A DNA stretch of 64,000 nucleotides from Herpetosiphon giganteus (GCF_016907925.1 NZ_JAFBCZ010000010.1:1-64000), one strand, 5' to 3'. Numbered from the stretch's first letter, positions 17,357-25,987 are shown. Made by a program: numbers and translations. The notes: generated by a model not told the origin, from the letters alone.

Positions 17357-17385
17357 TTGTCAAGTTCAAGCAACTACAGTATACT
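17357..17385 (+). promoter_or_regulatory. Sigma70 promoter for the lacI-type gene
   Basis: TTGTCA (17357-17362), a 17-bp spacer and TATACT (17380-17385). The predicted transcription start (about 17392) lies in the palindrome that follows, a typical autorepression layout. Confidence 0.7.
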
Positions 17386-17386
17386 T

Positions 17387-17404
17387 TATTTAAACGTTTA
17401 AATA
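17387..17404. promoter_or_regulatory. Perfect 18-bp palindromic operator (LacI type)
   Basis: TATTTAAACGTTTAAATA is perfectly self-complementary with a central CG, which LacI-family operators usually carry. It overlaps the start of the lacI transcript and sits next to the divergent MmyB-like gene, so the regulator probably represses itself. Confidence 0.75.
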
Positions 17405-17417
17405 GATGAGGCCAACG

Positions 17418-18350
17418 ATGGCAACGATTAAGGATGTTGCGCAATTAGCAGGGGTTTCATTTGCCACGGTATCGTATGTCTTGAACGACAGCATGCCGGT
17501 GAGCGAAGCCACGCGCAACAAAGTGCTAGCCGCAGTCACAAAGCTCGGCTATCAACCTCATCGTCAAGGCCGCAATCTACAACGTCAACGCACCTTAACT
17601 ATCGGTGTGCTCCTACCCCAAGCCAATCTCTTATGTGAAGTTGATTTAGCGACTTGGCTGCTTGAAGCAACCAATGCTGCGACCAGCGCAGGCTATAGTT
17701 TGCTGCTGCAACCAGCAGATAGTCAAGCTCGCGGTGATTTGGCTGATGGATGGATTAGCTTTGGTACGCCGCTCGATCCCCAATTGCCTCAGGTTTGGGC
17801 ACTCGCGCCGCCGTGTGATCAACCAGCTGTCTTATGTGACGCAGCGTTTGCAGCCCAGCGCGCGGTCGAAACCTTGACCCATTCGGGCATGCGGCGGATT
17901 GGCCTGATTACGCTGCCGCGTAGCATTCCAGGCTCGGCCCGTTGGTATCTTGGCTATCGGCGCGCGTTACGGCGGGCAGGCCTTGGCTTCGACCCAGGCT
18001 TGGTGGTTGAGCCAGCAGCCAATCGTTTTCACGATGGCGTAGCGGCCTACGAAACCCTTGCCGCCAGCGAAAACGACTACGATGGCTTGATTGTCTGTGG
18101 TCACCAATTAGCAACCGGAGTTGTGATGGTCGATCACGCCAAAGTGCCAGTGATTGTAAGCCATAGCAGCAGCCAACGCGGCATCTCCGGCTTTCGCTGG
18201 CCAACCGAACTCTGGGCGCACACCTTGGTTCGCAAACTCCTACAACAGCTTGATGGAGCTGCCATTGCCCACCGCACATGGCTTAACCCAAGCTTGGTCA
18301 TTGGTTCATTAGGTTTCAAGGAGGATCTCGATGGCTTCAATTACGTTTGA
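17418..18350 (+). CDS. LacI family transcriptional regulator
   Basis: A 310-residue repressor. The N-terminal DNA-binding domain reads [21 protein letters not shown] (about residues 2-22), the classic LacI helix-turn-helix, with the hinge near residue 55. A periplasmic-binding-like sensor domain follows, with weaker motifs: GWISFGTP, then [20 protein letters not shown], then [16 protein letters not shown] 17418 is preferred because GAGG lies six bases upstream; ATG 17406 is the alternative. The gene overlaps the next (ABC ATPase) by 20 bases, so the two are expressed together and the repressor probably controls a sugar uptake function. The inducer is likely an oligosaccharide; this is inferred from context. 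Confidence 0.88.
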   Translation: MATIKDVAQLAGVSFATVSYVLNDSMPVSEATRNKVLAAVTKLGYQPHRQGRNLQRQRTLTIGVLLPQANLLCEVDLATWLLEATNAATSAGYSLLLQPADSQARGDLADGWISFGTPLDPQLPQVWALAPPCDQPAVLCDAAFAAQRAVETLTHSGMRRIGLITLPRSIPGSARWYLGYRRALRRAGLGFDPGLVVEPAANRFHDGVAAYETLAASENDYDGLIVCGHQLATGVVMVDHAKVPVIVSHSSSQRGISGFRWPTELWAHTLVRKLLQQLDGAAIAHRTWLNPSLVIGSLGFKEDLDGFNYV

Positions 18351-19434
18351 TCACGTTGATAAAGTCTTTGGCGATGTCCATGTGCTCAAAGATCTCAACA
18401 TTGATATTCCCGACCAAGAATTTTTGGTGCTGGTTGGCCCTTCAGGCTGTGGTAAATCAACCGCCTTGCGCTGTTTGGCTGGCCTCGAAGAAATCACCGG
18501 CGGCCAAATTATGATCGGGGATCGCGTGGTCAACAATGTTGCGCCCAAAGATCGCGATATTGCCATGGTGTTCCAAAGCTATGCCTTGTATCCCCACATG
18601 ACCGTGTTTGATAACATGGCTTTTGGCTTGAAACTGCGCAAAGTGCCCAAGCCAGAAATTAAACGCCGCGTCGAAGAAGCTGCCGAAATGATGGCGATCG
18701 GCCACTTGCTTGATCGCAAACCACGCCAACTTTCGGGCGGTCAACGCCAACGGGTTGCCTTGGGCCGTGCAATCGTCCGCGACCCAGCCGTCTTCTTGAT
18801 GGACGAACCACTCTCGAACTTGGAAGCCAAGTTGCGGGTGCAAACGCGGGCTGAAATTAGCAAGCTGCACCAACGGCTCAAAACCACCTTCATCTACGTG
18901 ACCCACGACCAAACCGAAGCCATGACCATGGGTTCGCGGATTGCGGTTATGCGTGATGGCTTGTTGCAACAGCTCGATAGCCCACAAACCTTGTACGATC
19001 ATCCAGTCAACAAATTCGTGGCAGGCTTCATTGGTTCGCCTTCGATGAACTTCATCAAAGGTACCTTGACCAAAGGCGATGGCCGCTTGTTCTTCGATGG
19101 CGGCAGCTTCGCAGTTCCAATTCCCAATAGCCGCCGCGCCCACATCGAATCGCACATTGGCAAAGAAGTTGAGCTTGGCGTGCGCCCAGAAGACGTGCAC
19201 GATGCAGCGCTCTTGCCACCAGGCATTAACGGCGATGCAGTCGTCGAAACCACGGTCGATGTGACCGAACCAATGGGTAGCGAAATCTACGCCTACCTGC
19301 AAAGCGGCCAACACTCGATCATCGGGCGCTTCGACCCCCGAACGTCAGCCCGCCCAGGCCAGCCAATTCGCGCAGTCTACGATATGGAAAAAATGCATAT
19401 CTTCGACATCGCCACCGAAAAAGCTTTAGTCTAA
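18331..19434 (+). CDS. ugpC: Sugar ABC transporter ATP-binding protein (MsmK/UgpC/MalK type)
   Basis: A 367-residue ATPase that powers carbohydrate importers. It has a Walker [10 protein letters not shown] (36-44), the Q-loop [10 protein letters not shown], the signature LSGGQRQR (about 134-141), Walker [16 protein letters not shown], the H-loop YVTHDQTEA, and a C-terminal TOBE/MalK-type regulatory domain (VRPEDVHDA...[14 protein letters not shown]). The start has AAGGAGGATCTCG upstream, inside the lacI gene. No permease or binding protein gene is nearby, so this ATPase probably serves several distant importers. Whether the substrate is maltose, glycerol-3-phosphate or another sugar cannot be told from the sequence, so the symbol is provisional. 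Confidence 0.92.
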   Translation: MASITFDHVDKVFGDVHVLKDLNIDIPDQEFLVLVGPSGCGKSTALRCLAGLEEITGGQIMIGDRVVNNVAPKDRDIAMVFQSYALYPHMTVFDNMAFGLKLRKVPKPEIKRRVEEAAEMMAIGHLLDRKPRQLSGGQRQRVALGRAIVRDPAVFLMDEPLSNLEAKLRVQTRAEISKLHQRLKTTFIYVTHDQTEAMTMGSRIAVMRDGLLQQLDSPQTLYDHPVNKFVAGFIGSPSMNFIKGTLTKGDGRLFFDGGSFAVPIPNSRRAHIESHIGKEVELGVRPEDVHDAALLPPGINGDAVVETTVDVTEPMGSEIYAYLQSGQHSIIGRFDPRTSARPGQPIRAVYDMEKMHIFDIATEKALV

Positions 19435-19440
19435 AAATTT

Positions 19441-19489
19441 GGCTTCAGCGAAGCCTAAACAGCAGCGCAGCATAATTCTTGCTGCGCTG
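19441..19489 (+). terminator. Double hairpin after the ABC ATPase gene
   Basis: A small hairpin GGCTTC-AGC-GAAGCC (19441-19455) is followed by CAGCGCAGC (19463-19471) / GCTGCGCTG (19481-19489) with a 9-nt loop. The T-tail is weak (TTTGCGTTT). Confidence 0.6.
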
Positions 19490-19600
19490 ATTTGCGTTTA
19501 AATTCACCCTTGACACCACCCATAATTCTTGAAATACTAGCTCAATCCAACCTGAGATGTTGGGTATGAATCACTTGGCGCTTCTTGATGAGAGGATACA

Positions 19601-20014
19601 ATGCTCCGAATATGGTTAATCCTTGGAATATGCTGCTTAACTGCCTGTGGTACTACCCAACAGGAGCAAGCAACCATGACCGCCCAAGCAACACGCTTTA
19701 TTCAGCAAATGTCAGTCAAGCATGGCACAATGCATCATACCGATAACCAATTTGGCATTGGCCTAGAGTTTGTTGAAAATGGTGAATATACCGATGAGCA
19801 AGGCCAAACCCAACAAGGCCTCTTTGCCCGCATTGCGGTCGCCGATGAAACCCAGCGCGATCCAGCGTATCGGGCCACAAACATTATTGTCCACGAGGGC
19901 AGTATTTTCGAGGCTGGCGAACGCTACGAAGTGATTGAGCTGCATAAAGGTTCATCAAATGGCATGCCTGGCTCGAATAGCAGTTATATGGTTTTTGGCA
20001 AATTAGCCGATTAA
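19601..20014 (+). CDS. Small lipoprotein, function unknown
   Basis: A 137-residue protein with a lipoprotein signal (LGICCLTACG; lipidated Cys at about residue 16). The mature part holds GLFARIAVADETQR and IVVHEGSIFEAGERYEVIEL, and it looks like a small beta-rich domain. No family recognised. A possible promoter TTGACA at 19510-19515 has a poor -10. It is followed by a strong terminator, so it is probably monocistronic. It sits next to the NUDIX and glycosyltransferase genes but shows no functional link to them. Confidence 0.75.
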   Translation: MLRIWLILGICCLTACGTTQQEQATMTAQATRFIQQMSVKHGTMHHTDNQFGIGLEFVENGEYTDEQGQTQQGLFARIAVADETQRDPAYRATNIIVHEGSIFEAGERYEVIELHKGSSNGMPGSNSSYMVFGKLAD

Positions 20015-20039
20015 TTTCAGCCCTATCAACGGTATAATA

Positions 20040-20078
20040 AAAACTGGTGGATGTTGCAATCCATCAGTTTTCATTTTA
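20040..20078 (+). terminator. Terminator hairpin between the lipoprotein and NUDIX genes
   Basis: AAAACTGGTGGAT (20040-20052) pairs with ATCCATCAGTTTT (20059-20071), one mismatch, then TCATTTT. It lies directly upstream of the NUDIX start and supports the start at 20093. A TATAAT at 20033-20038 overlaps the region, so the hairpin may instead sit at the very 5' end of the NUDIX transcript. Confidence 0.65.
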
Positions 20079-20092
20079 GTGGAATCAAATCT

Positions 20093-20746
20093 ATGCCAAA
20101 CCAAGCCTTCGTTGCGGCGCTCCAAGCGCAACTCGCCAATTTAAACCACGATGATGAAGCGCGCGCACGGCTGTTGCCAACCTTCGATAATGGCAACCCG
20201 AGCCGCAATTTATTGCCGCCAGCCAATATTCAGCCACGCCATGGCGCTGTTCTAGCCTTGCTTTATCCAGAGGCAGAGAACTTGTTTGTGCCATTAACGG
20301 TGCGTAGCGGCAACTTGCGCAGCCATACTGGCGAGATCTCGCTGCCTGGCGGCTCGATTGACTCAAGCGATGCCAGCCCTGAGGCCGCTGCCCTGCGCGA
20401 AGCCCACGAGGAAATTGGCCTACACATCGATCAGCCCACAATTATTGGGCGGCTCAGCGAGTTGTATGTGCCAGTCAGTAATTTTCTGATCACGCCAATT
20501 GTGGCATGGCTTGATCATGCTCCCGATTTAGCGCCAAATCCCAGTGAGGTTGCCGCTGTGCTGCATTTGCCATTACACCATCTTTGGGCCGCTGATGCAG
20601 TACAAACCGAAGAGCGAATGATCCGCGGTGTAGCCTTGCAAGTGCCACATTATCCCTATGGCGAGCACAAAATTTGGGGCGCAACCTCAATTATTCTGAC
20701 CCAACTAGCCTTACGCGCCCAAGCTGCGCTGCAACAAATAGTATAA
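20093..20746 (+). CDS. NUDIX hydrolase, CoA pyrophosphatase type
   Basis: A 217-residue enzyme. It contains the CoA-NUDIX signature LTVRSGNLRSHTGEISLPGG followed by the full NUDIX box ending LREAHEEIGL (Gx5Ex7REUxEExGU). It should hydrolyse CoA or its derivatives to 3',5'-ADP and phosphopantetheine compounds, as NudL does. ATG 20093 lies downstream of the terminator hairpin; an in-frame upstream extension exists but would run through that hairpin. It is followed by a glycosyltransferase gene 31 bp downstream. Confidence 0.9.
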   Translation: MPNQAFVAALQAQLANLNHDDEARARLLPTFDNGNPSRNLLPPANIQPRHGAVLALLYPEAENLFVPLTVRSGNLRSHTGEISLPGGSIDSSDASPEAAALREAHEEIGLHIDQPTIIGRLSELYVPVSNFLITPIVAWLDHAPDLAPNPSEVAAVLHLPLHHLWAADAVQTEERMIRGVALQVPHYPYGEHKIWGATSIILTQLALRAQAALQQIV

Positions 20747-20777
20747 TGGCGACCTAATCACTTAGCGTTGAGAGCCA

Positions 20778-21815
20778 ATGAAACGGATTCTTGTTTGTAC
20801 AGCCCAAGTGCCTTTTGCCCGTGGTGGGGCCGAATTGCTCGCCGAAGGGCTGGTAACTGCCTTGCGTCACGCTGGCCACGAGGCCGATTTGGTGGCACTA
20901 CCCTTCACGCGCACGCCGCATCGCGAGTTGCTCAATAGCGCGCTAGCCTGGCGCATGCTCGATCTGAGTCACGTTGAAGATCGGCCTGTCGATCAAGTGA
21001 TCTGTACCAAATTTCCTTCATATGCGGTTGCGCACCCCAAAAAAGTGGTTTGGTTGGTACATCAACATCGCCAACTCTACGATTGGCGCGGCACAAACTG
21101 GAGCGATTGGGGCAGTCAACCTGACGATGATCATCTGGCCCGAACATTAACCAAGCTTGATCACCAAGCCTTAGCTGAAGCCAAACGCCGTTTTAGCATC
21201 TCCAAAATTGTGAGCCAGCGCTTGCAACGCTTCAACGATCTCGCCAGCACGCCACTCTATCCACCCTCGATTTATAGTGGGCGCTTGCGCCAAGGCCGCT
21301 ACGAACCTTATATTTTGAGCATTTCGCGGCTTGATCAGGCCAAACGGCTTGATTTATTGCTGCATGCGCTGACCTACACTGAGCAACCAGTTAAAGCGAT
21401 TATCGGTGGCCGCGGCCCAGCCATGGCCGAACTCCAAGCCTTGAGCAAGCAATTGGGGCTTGAACAACGGGTTGAGTTTCGCGGCTGGATGGACGATCAA
21501 ACATTAATTGATTTGTATGCTGATGCCCGCGCCGTTTTTTATGCGCCCATTGACGAGGATTTTGGCTTTGCTACGATCGAAGCGCTTGAGGCCGCCAAGC
21601 CAGTGCTGACCGCCCAAGATTCTGGCACCGTTTTAGAATTTATCCACGATGGAAAAACCGGCTTTGTAGCTCCCGCCGAACCTCGGGCCATGGCCGCGCG
21701 GCTTGATACGCTTTGGCAGTCGCCAGCCTTGGCAGCCCAACTTGGTAGCAATGGCCCAGCTATGGTTGCCAATATTCGCTGGGAGCATGTCGTCAAGCAG
21801 CTGGTTTTAGCTTAA
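20778..21815 (+). CDS. Glycosyltransferase family 4
   Basis: A 345-residue GT-B enzyme. The C-terminal GT4 domain has YILSISRLDQAKRLDLLLHA, IGGRGPAMAELQAL, the retaining-enzyme motif DEDFGFATIEALEAAKPVLT and a glycine-rich nucleotide-binding region. The N-terminal domain contains the usual PFARGGAELLAEGL strand-loop-helix. It transfers a sugar from a nucleotide sugar to an unknown acceptor, likely on a cell-surface glycan. Its stop directly abuts the stop of the convergent GT2 gene, with no gap. Confidence 0.88.
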   Translation: MKRILVCTAQVPFARGGAELLAEGLVTALRHAGHEADLVALPFTRTPHRELLNSALAWRMLDLSHVEDRPVDQVICTKFPSYAVAHPKKVVWLVHQHRQLYDWRGTNWSDWGSQPDDDHLARTLTKLDHQALAEAKRRFSISKIVSQRLQRFNDLASTPLYPPSIYSGRLRQGRYEPYILSISRLDQAKRLDLLLHALTYTEQPVKAIIGGRGPAMAELQALSKQLGLEQRVEFRGWMDDQTLIDLYADARAVFYAPIDEDFGFATIEALEAAKPVLTAQDSGTVLEFIHDGKTGFVAPAEPRAMAARLDTLWQSPALAAQLGSNGPAMVANIRWEHVVKQLVLA

Positions 21816-22973
21816 TTATTCTTTGTAGGTGCGGCCTTTCCAGGTTACGCCGCGCCCCGACCAAATGCGCCACGCTGCTTCTGCCGCCAACAGCATATAG
21901 CAGACAATGCCCAAAGGAAAAAGCAGTGCATAGCGACGCGACAAGCCATATAATTGCTGCATAAAGCGGCCCCAACTCCAGAATGCAAAGCCATTTAACA
22001 GCGTAGCCATGCCACTCAACAAAAGTTTTGGCCAGAATGTCCAGCGGCGCAGCCAAGCCCACATGCTCAGCAAAGCCAAGCCAAATGGCACAACCCCAAC
22101 CAAAATCTGGCGAAAACCAGCCCACGAAGAGCGTGCGCCACCATTACGCAAGCCAGCAATCGCATTTTTAACCAAGCCCTCGCGTACCTCGCTGCCATTG
22201 GTGTACATCCGCACTCGCAGCAACTCGCCAGCATACACCGCCTTCATGAGGCCGCCAGCGCGCACAATTGCTTGGGCTAATTCAACATCCTCAAGCACCC
22301 GATCGCGCACTGCTGCATGGCCGCCAGCGCGCAGGTAGGCGCTGCGCCGCACTAAAATAAACTGGCCATTCGCCAAAACCACACCAGAGCCAGGCGTATT
22401 AACTTTGCTCACCGGATAGGCTGCCTGAATAATTGAGAAAAACGCTGGCAACAAGGTTTTTTCCCAAAAACTGCCAAGCTCTGAAAATGGCAAAAACGTT
22501 AGCAAATCGAGCTTTTCTGCTTCAGCATAGGCCAACGCTTGGGCCAACATCGCAGGCTGCGGCTTGGTATCAGCATCAAGAAATAACAACCATTCGCTCG
22601 AACTGGCCTCGGCCAATTGCCAACAAGCCCAGCATTTGCCAGTCCAGCCAGCAGGTAATGGTTGGCCGTGCAACAAGCGCACCCGTTGATCGTGGACTGC
22701 AACTTCGGCTACAATCGCGCTAGTTTGGTCGGTCGAATGATCATCAAGAATGGTCAGTTGCCAATCACTGCTGGTTTGCTGCGCCATCCCACGCAACACA
22801 TGGCCAATATTATGCGCTTCATTACGCGCTGGCACCAACACAGCGATGCTTGGCAGTGGCTCAGGCGCTGGACGTGGCTCAATTTGGGGAATTTTTTTGA
22901 GCAACAGCGCATCACGCACCAATAAAATCAACGAAGCCAAGCCTAAGCCTAGCCCAATCACAACAGGAAGCAT
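21816..22973 (-). CDS. Membrane-bound glycosyltransferase family 2 (CruC/HpnB-like)
   Basis: A 385-residue protein. The N-terminal TM helix (MLPVVIGLGLGLASLILLV) precedes a GT2 domain: VLVPARNEAHNIGHVL, DDHSTDQT, then PAGWTGKCWACWQLA, with the DxD-like DADTKP and the acceptor motif VLEDVELAQ. The last 130 residues hold several TM helices (LVGVVPFGLALLSMW...). The GWTGKxWA motif resembles CruC carotenoid glucosyltransferases and HpnB; carotenoid or hopanoid glycosylation is a reasonable hypothesis for this lineage but unproven. The start at 22973 is 6 bp from the divergent membrane protein start, so promoters must overlap the genes. No strong ribosome site is visible. Confidence 0.85.
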   Translation of the reverse strand: MLPVVIGLGLGLASLILLVRDALLLKKIPQIEPRPAPEPLPSIAVLVPARNEAHNIGHVLRGMAQQTSSDWQLTILDDHSTDQTSAIVAEVAVHDQRVRLLHGQPLPAGWTGKCWACWQLAEASSSEWLLFLDADTKPQPAMLAQALAYAEAEKLDLLTFLPFSELGSFWEKTLLPAFFSIIQAAYPVSKVNTPGSGVVLANGQFILVRRSAYLRAGGHAAVRDRVLEDVELAQAIVRAGGLMKAVYAGELLRVRMYTNGSEVREGLVKNAIAGLRNGGARSSWAGFRQILVGVVPFGLALLSMWAWLRRWTFWPKLLLSGMATLLNGFAFWSWGRFMQQLYGLSRRYALLFPLGIVCYMLLAAEAAWRIWSGRGVTWKGRTYKE

Positions 22974-22979
22974 AGATCG

Positions 22980-24347
22980 ATGAATCCTCAAACTGCAAAA
23001 CAATCAGCACACTATATCACGCAGCCGCCGCGCCAATGGATGGATCAGGCCGTGCCGTGGTTGATCGTCGGCCTACTTTTGCCACTCTACTGGCTGATGA
23101 GTAGCCCAACTATTAGCACAGCCTATGGCAGCAGCGACAGCGGCGAGTTAGCCACCGCGCTCTGGTTTGGCGCAGTGCCGCATCCACCAGGCTCGCCAAC
23201 CTATTTGCTGATTGGGCAAGTTGCGCTCCACTGGTTTGGCGGCGAGCTAGCCCAACGCTTAGCATTGTTGAGTGGCTTAGCAACGGCCTTGAGTGCAGGC
23301 ATCGTCGCAGCCTGTGTTGGATTAAGCGCCAGCGACCAGCTACGCTCGATCCGCTGGAGCGCAATGTTGGCCGCAGGCTTGGGCTTTGGCTTGAGCCAAC
23401 GAATTTGGCAACAAGCCCTAGTCGTCGAAGTCTATGCCTTGGCGAATGTGTTTCAGCTGCTTTTGCTGTGGCTCAGCCTGCGTTGGCAGCGCTGGCAACA
23501 AGCGCGTACCCTGGCGGCACTTGGCTTGGTCTGCGGCTTGGGCTTAGGCGTGCAACTACCAGTTGCTGCGTGGTTGGTCGGCTTTGGGGTGTGGTGGTTT
23601 AAGGCCAAGTGGGCGATTAAATGGCCGCAAATTGGGCTATTTTTGCTTATGCTGCTGCTTGGCCTAAGTAGCTATCTCATATTGCCGTGGCGGGGCGCGG
23701 TGGTTCCACAAGCAAGTTGGGGCGATTGGAGCAGTGTTGCTGGCGCAATCAGTCACATCAGCGCTAGCGAATATCGCTATTTAGTTGGCGCTGTGCCACT
23801 GAGCGAGCAAATTCAACGCTGCATTTTAGCAATTCGCGATTTGCTCGCTAGCTATTGGTGGATCGTCGGCCCGTTGCTCATTGGCTGTGGTTGGCAAAAA
23901 ATCACGCTGGCGCAACGCTGGCTGCTGGTTGCTTGGGCTGGCGTAACCCTGCTTTGGGCTATCAGTTATGGTGGCGCTGATGCCCAAGTCTATCTCTTGC
24001 CAATTCATGGCTTGGCCGCTTGGCTGCTTGGCATGGGCGTAGTGTGGTTGGCACAAAAGCCAAGGCTGGCAGGTTGGATTTGGCTCGCGCCAATGTTGAT
24101 ATTAATCTGCTTGCCCTTGGGTTGGCAATTTTCGCTGCGTAACCAAACCCAAAGCCGCGATCAAGCAATCGCGCTGCTGCACCAACAACCAGCCAATGGC
24201 CAATTGCTGAGCAACGACGATCAAACAACATTTAGTGCCTGGTATGTGCAATCGGTGTTGGGAGTGCGGCCTGATGTGCAAATTATTGATCAGCGCCTAC
24301 AACAACAGTTGTGGTATCAGCGACGGGAAGGGTTATCAACTCGCTAG
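22980..24347 (+). CDS. DUF2723-type membrane protein (protein O-mannosyltransferase-like), possibly shortened
   Basis: A 455-residue polytopic protein. Its N-terminal loop contains SDSGELATALWFGAVPHPPG, the DUF2723 signature (DxGE...HPPGxPxY). DUF2723 proteins, which resemble TMEM260, are multi-span glycosyltransferase-like enzymes. About ten membrane spans follow. The C-terminal soluble tail is only about 50 residues (VRPDVQIIDQRLQQQLWYQRRE), shorter than the domain usually found there, and its last 65 bp overlap the 3' end of the convergent phosphatase gene. It may be truncated. The ATG has no clear ribosome site; the start is uncertain and could be at 23040. It diverges 6 bp from the GT2 gene. 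Confidence 0.7.
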   Translation: MNPQTAKQSAHYITQPPRQWMDQAVPWLIVGLLLPLYWLMSSPTISTAYGSSDSGELATALWFGAVPHPPGSPTYLLIGQVALHWFGGELAQRLALLSGLATALSAGIVAACVGLSASDQLRSIRWSAMLAAGLGFGLSQRIWQQALVVEVYALANVFQLLLLWLSLRWQRWQQARTLAALGLVCGLGLGVQLPVAAWLVGFGVWWFKAKWAIKWPQIGLFLLMLLLGLSSYLILPWRGAVVPQASWGDWSSVAGAISHISASEYRYLVGAVPLSEQIQRCILAIRDLLASYWWIVGPLLIGCGWQKITLAQRWLLVAWAGVTLLWAISYGGADAQVYLLPIHGLAAWLLGMGVVWLAQKPRLAGWIWLAPMLILICLPLGWQFSLRNQTQSRDQAIALLHQQPANGQLLSNDDQTTFSAWYVQSVLGVRPDVQIIDQRLQQQLWYQRREGLSTR

Positions 24348-25674
24348 GATCTTTAATAATATCAACGATCACCAAGGTCAGGTCGTCTGCTTGGCGGGCA
24401 GCGCCACGGAAGCGATCAACATCGGCACAATAGGCATCAATCAAGCCAGCAGTATTTTCTGCTTCCAGCTCACGCACCGCCAAGCACCAACGATCAAAGC
24501 TATACAACTCGCGTTGCTCGTTCATGGTTTCAATTACGCCATCGGTATAGACCACTAAGCGATCATTGGCTTGCAATTGGATGGTTTGCTCAGCATAGGG
24601 AAAGTTGCGAATTGAGCGTAGCGGCGTGCCAAAGGCCTCTAATTCCTGAATCGCGCCATTGCGCCGCAAGAGCGGAAACGGGTGGCCTGCATTGGCAAAG
24701 CGCAATTGATGATTGCGCAAATTGAGCACCCCATACCAAACTGTCATCATCTGATTAACCGCATCGTCGGCGTGCAAAATCGCGTTGACATGGCGCAACA
24801 CATGGCCCGGGTTGCGCGAACGACGAGCCTCGCTCCGAATAATTGAGCGCGTCATGGCCATCACCATGGCGGCAGCAACGCTCTTGCCAGTTGCATCGCC
24901 GACAATAATTGCAATTTCATCGTCATTCAAACGAATCAGATCATACAAATCGCCGCTGGTTTCGAGCGCTGGCTGCACCGAAGCGCCAATATCGAGACAT
25001 TCGCTATAGCGTTGTGGCTTGGGATAGAGGTCTTGTTGCAAATTGCGCGCAATCGCCAACTCCTGGCGAATCAGCGTATCTTGCATTAATTGCTGACGCG
25101 CTGCTTGCAGTGAGAGCATCGAATTATCAAGTGTGCGTTGGTAAATCCAAGCTACGGCAGTAATAATAATAAAAAAGCTTAAGATTGGAATTGTATCAGC
25201 AATCCACTGCAAACTAGGCTTATAGCCCATATAAAGCACAACAGCCGTATTAACTACAACAGAAATTGCTGATGCTTTGCGTGTTGTAAAAAACACAAAA
25301 AACATAATACAAACGCCAAGCATATACGAAAATAACGTTTGGTTTATGCTATTTTCAGAATTTGTCAAAACCAACATAATAAATAGAAGGTTGGTATAAC
25401 TACAGAAAAAATAATACACAAATAAAGAATTCTTTTTCTTCAATACAATAGATATTAAGTAAAAAGATCCAGCATTAATTGCTAATGATAAAATTGCAGG
25501 AATAATATTACGATCGGGGTTCAACAAAAAAACGATTACAATTAATAAACCAAAGAAGAAATGAACTCCAATAATCGTTTTAATCAGGTTCTTAAGAAAA
25601 ACAGATTTTCGTTGAGAATCTGTCTGAGTTTCTAGGTTCTGTGAGCTAAGATCGTTGTTTGGTTGAAAGATCAT
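24283..25674 (-). CDS. Membrane-anchored PP2C-type (SpoIIE/RsbU) serine phosphatase
   Basis: A 463-residue protein. Residues 30-185 form about six membrane helices (IIGVHFFFGLLIVIVFLL, then YYFFCSYTNLLFIMLVL, then SFFIIITAVAWIY). A coiled linker (LQAARQQLMQDTLIRQELAIARNLQQDLYPKPQR) leads to a complete PP2C/SpoIIE domain: GDLYDLIRL, IIVGDATGKSVAAAMVM, FANAGHPFPLLRR, VYTDGVIETMNE and DDLTLVIVDI. It should dephosphorylate an anti-sigma-factor antagonist of the STAS type; no partner lies beside it. The membrane half is far richer in A and T than the catalytic half. ATG 25674 is chosen because a further TTG upstream falls inside the terminator of the previous gene. Confidence 0.9.
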   Translation of the reverse strand: MIFQPNNDLSSQNLETQTDSQRKSVFLKNLIKTIIGVHFFFGLLIVIVFLLNPDRNIIPAILSLAINAGSFYLISIVLKKKNSLFVYYFFCSYTNLLFIMLVLTNSENSINQTLFSYMLGVCIMFFVFFTTRKASAISVVVNTAVVLYMGYKPSLQWIADTIPILSFFIIITAVAWIYQRTLDNSMLSLQAARQQLMQDTLIRQELAIARNLQQDLYPKPQRYSECLDIGASVQPALETSGDLYDLIRLNDDEIAIIVGDATGKSVAAAMVMAMTRSIIRSEARRSRNPGHVLRHVNAILHADDAVNQMMTVWYGVLNLRNHQLRFANAGHPFPLLRRNGAIQELEAFGTPLRSIRNFPYAEQTIQLQANDRLVVYTDGVIETMNEQRELYSFDRWCLAVRELEAENTAGLIDAYCADVDRFRGAARQADDLTLVIVDIIKDPSELITLPVADTTTVVVGADQ

Positions 25675-25679
25675 AAGGC

Positions 25680-25707
25680 AAAAGAGCCACAATTAGGATT
25701 GTGGCTC
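25680..25707 (-). terminator. Terminator of the Nif11-like peptide gene
   Basis: A 10-bp inverted repeat (25684-25693 and 25698-25707) with a 4-nt loop, followed on the minus strand by TTTTGCC. Confidence 0.75.
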
Positions 25708-25738
25708 AATAAAAACAGCTTCAAAAGATTTCACCGAT

Positions 25739-25951
25739 TTATAGCCAGCCACTTTTAGCAGCAGTCTGAATCCCTTGGAAATTAGTGGCCGATTCTGCGA
25801 CTTGCTTTAATTCATCATCAGTTAAGTTAAAACCATGATTTTTAATCGTTTCGGCAATATCGCTACTATCCAACAGTTCTTGACGGAAGGCTTCGTCCGA
25901 GGTGGCTTGATCGATCAGGCGTTGAAATTCATCGCTATGCTTTGAACTCAT
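25739..25951 (-). CDS. Nif11-like small peptide, possible RiPP precursor
   Basis: A 70-residue protein. Residues 9-50 fit the Nif11-like leader: FQRLIDQATSDEAFRQELLD, then ETIKNHGFNLTDDELKQV, with the conserved G-[FY]-x-[FL]-[ST]-x-[ED]-EL pattern. The C-terminal tail (ESATNFQGIQTAAKSGWL) would be the core if it is a RiPP precursor. The core has no Cys or Pro and only two Thr and two Ser, so it is not an obvious lanthipeptide or sactipeptide core, and no modifying enzyme or transporter lies nearby. A good GGAGGA ribosome site and a -10 TATAAT support expression. It could also be a stray Nif11-family protein with a different role. Confidence 0.65.
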   Translation of the reverse strand: MSSKHSDEFQRLIDQATSDEAFRQELLDSSDIAETIKNHGFNLTDDELKQVAESATNFQGIQTAAKSGWL

Positions 25952-25987
25952 ACGGGTTCCTCCAGGGTAGGATGTTGGATGACCATC

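Noticed and set aside
18457-19314. 285-residue open frame antisense to the sugar ABC ATPase gene
   Set aside because: Shadow of a well-supported gene; the peptide has no known motif or ribosome site.
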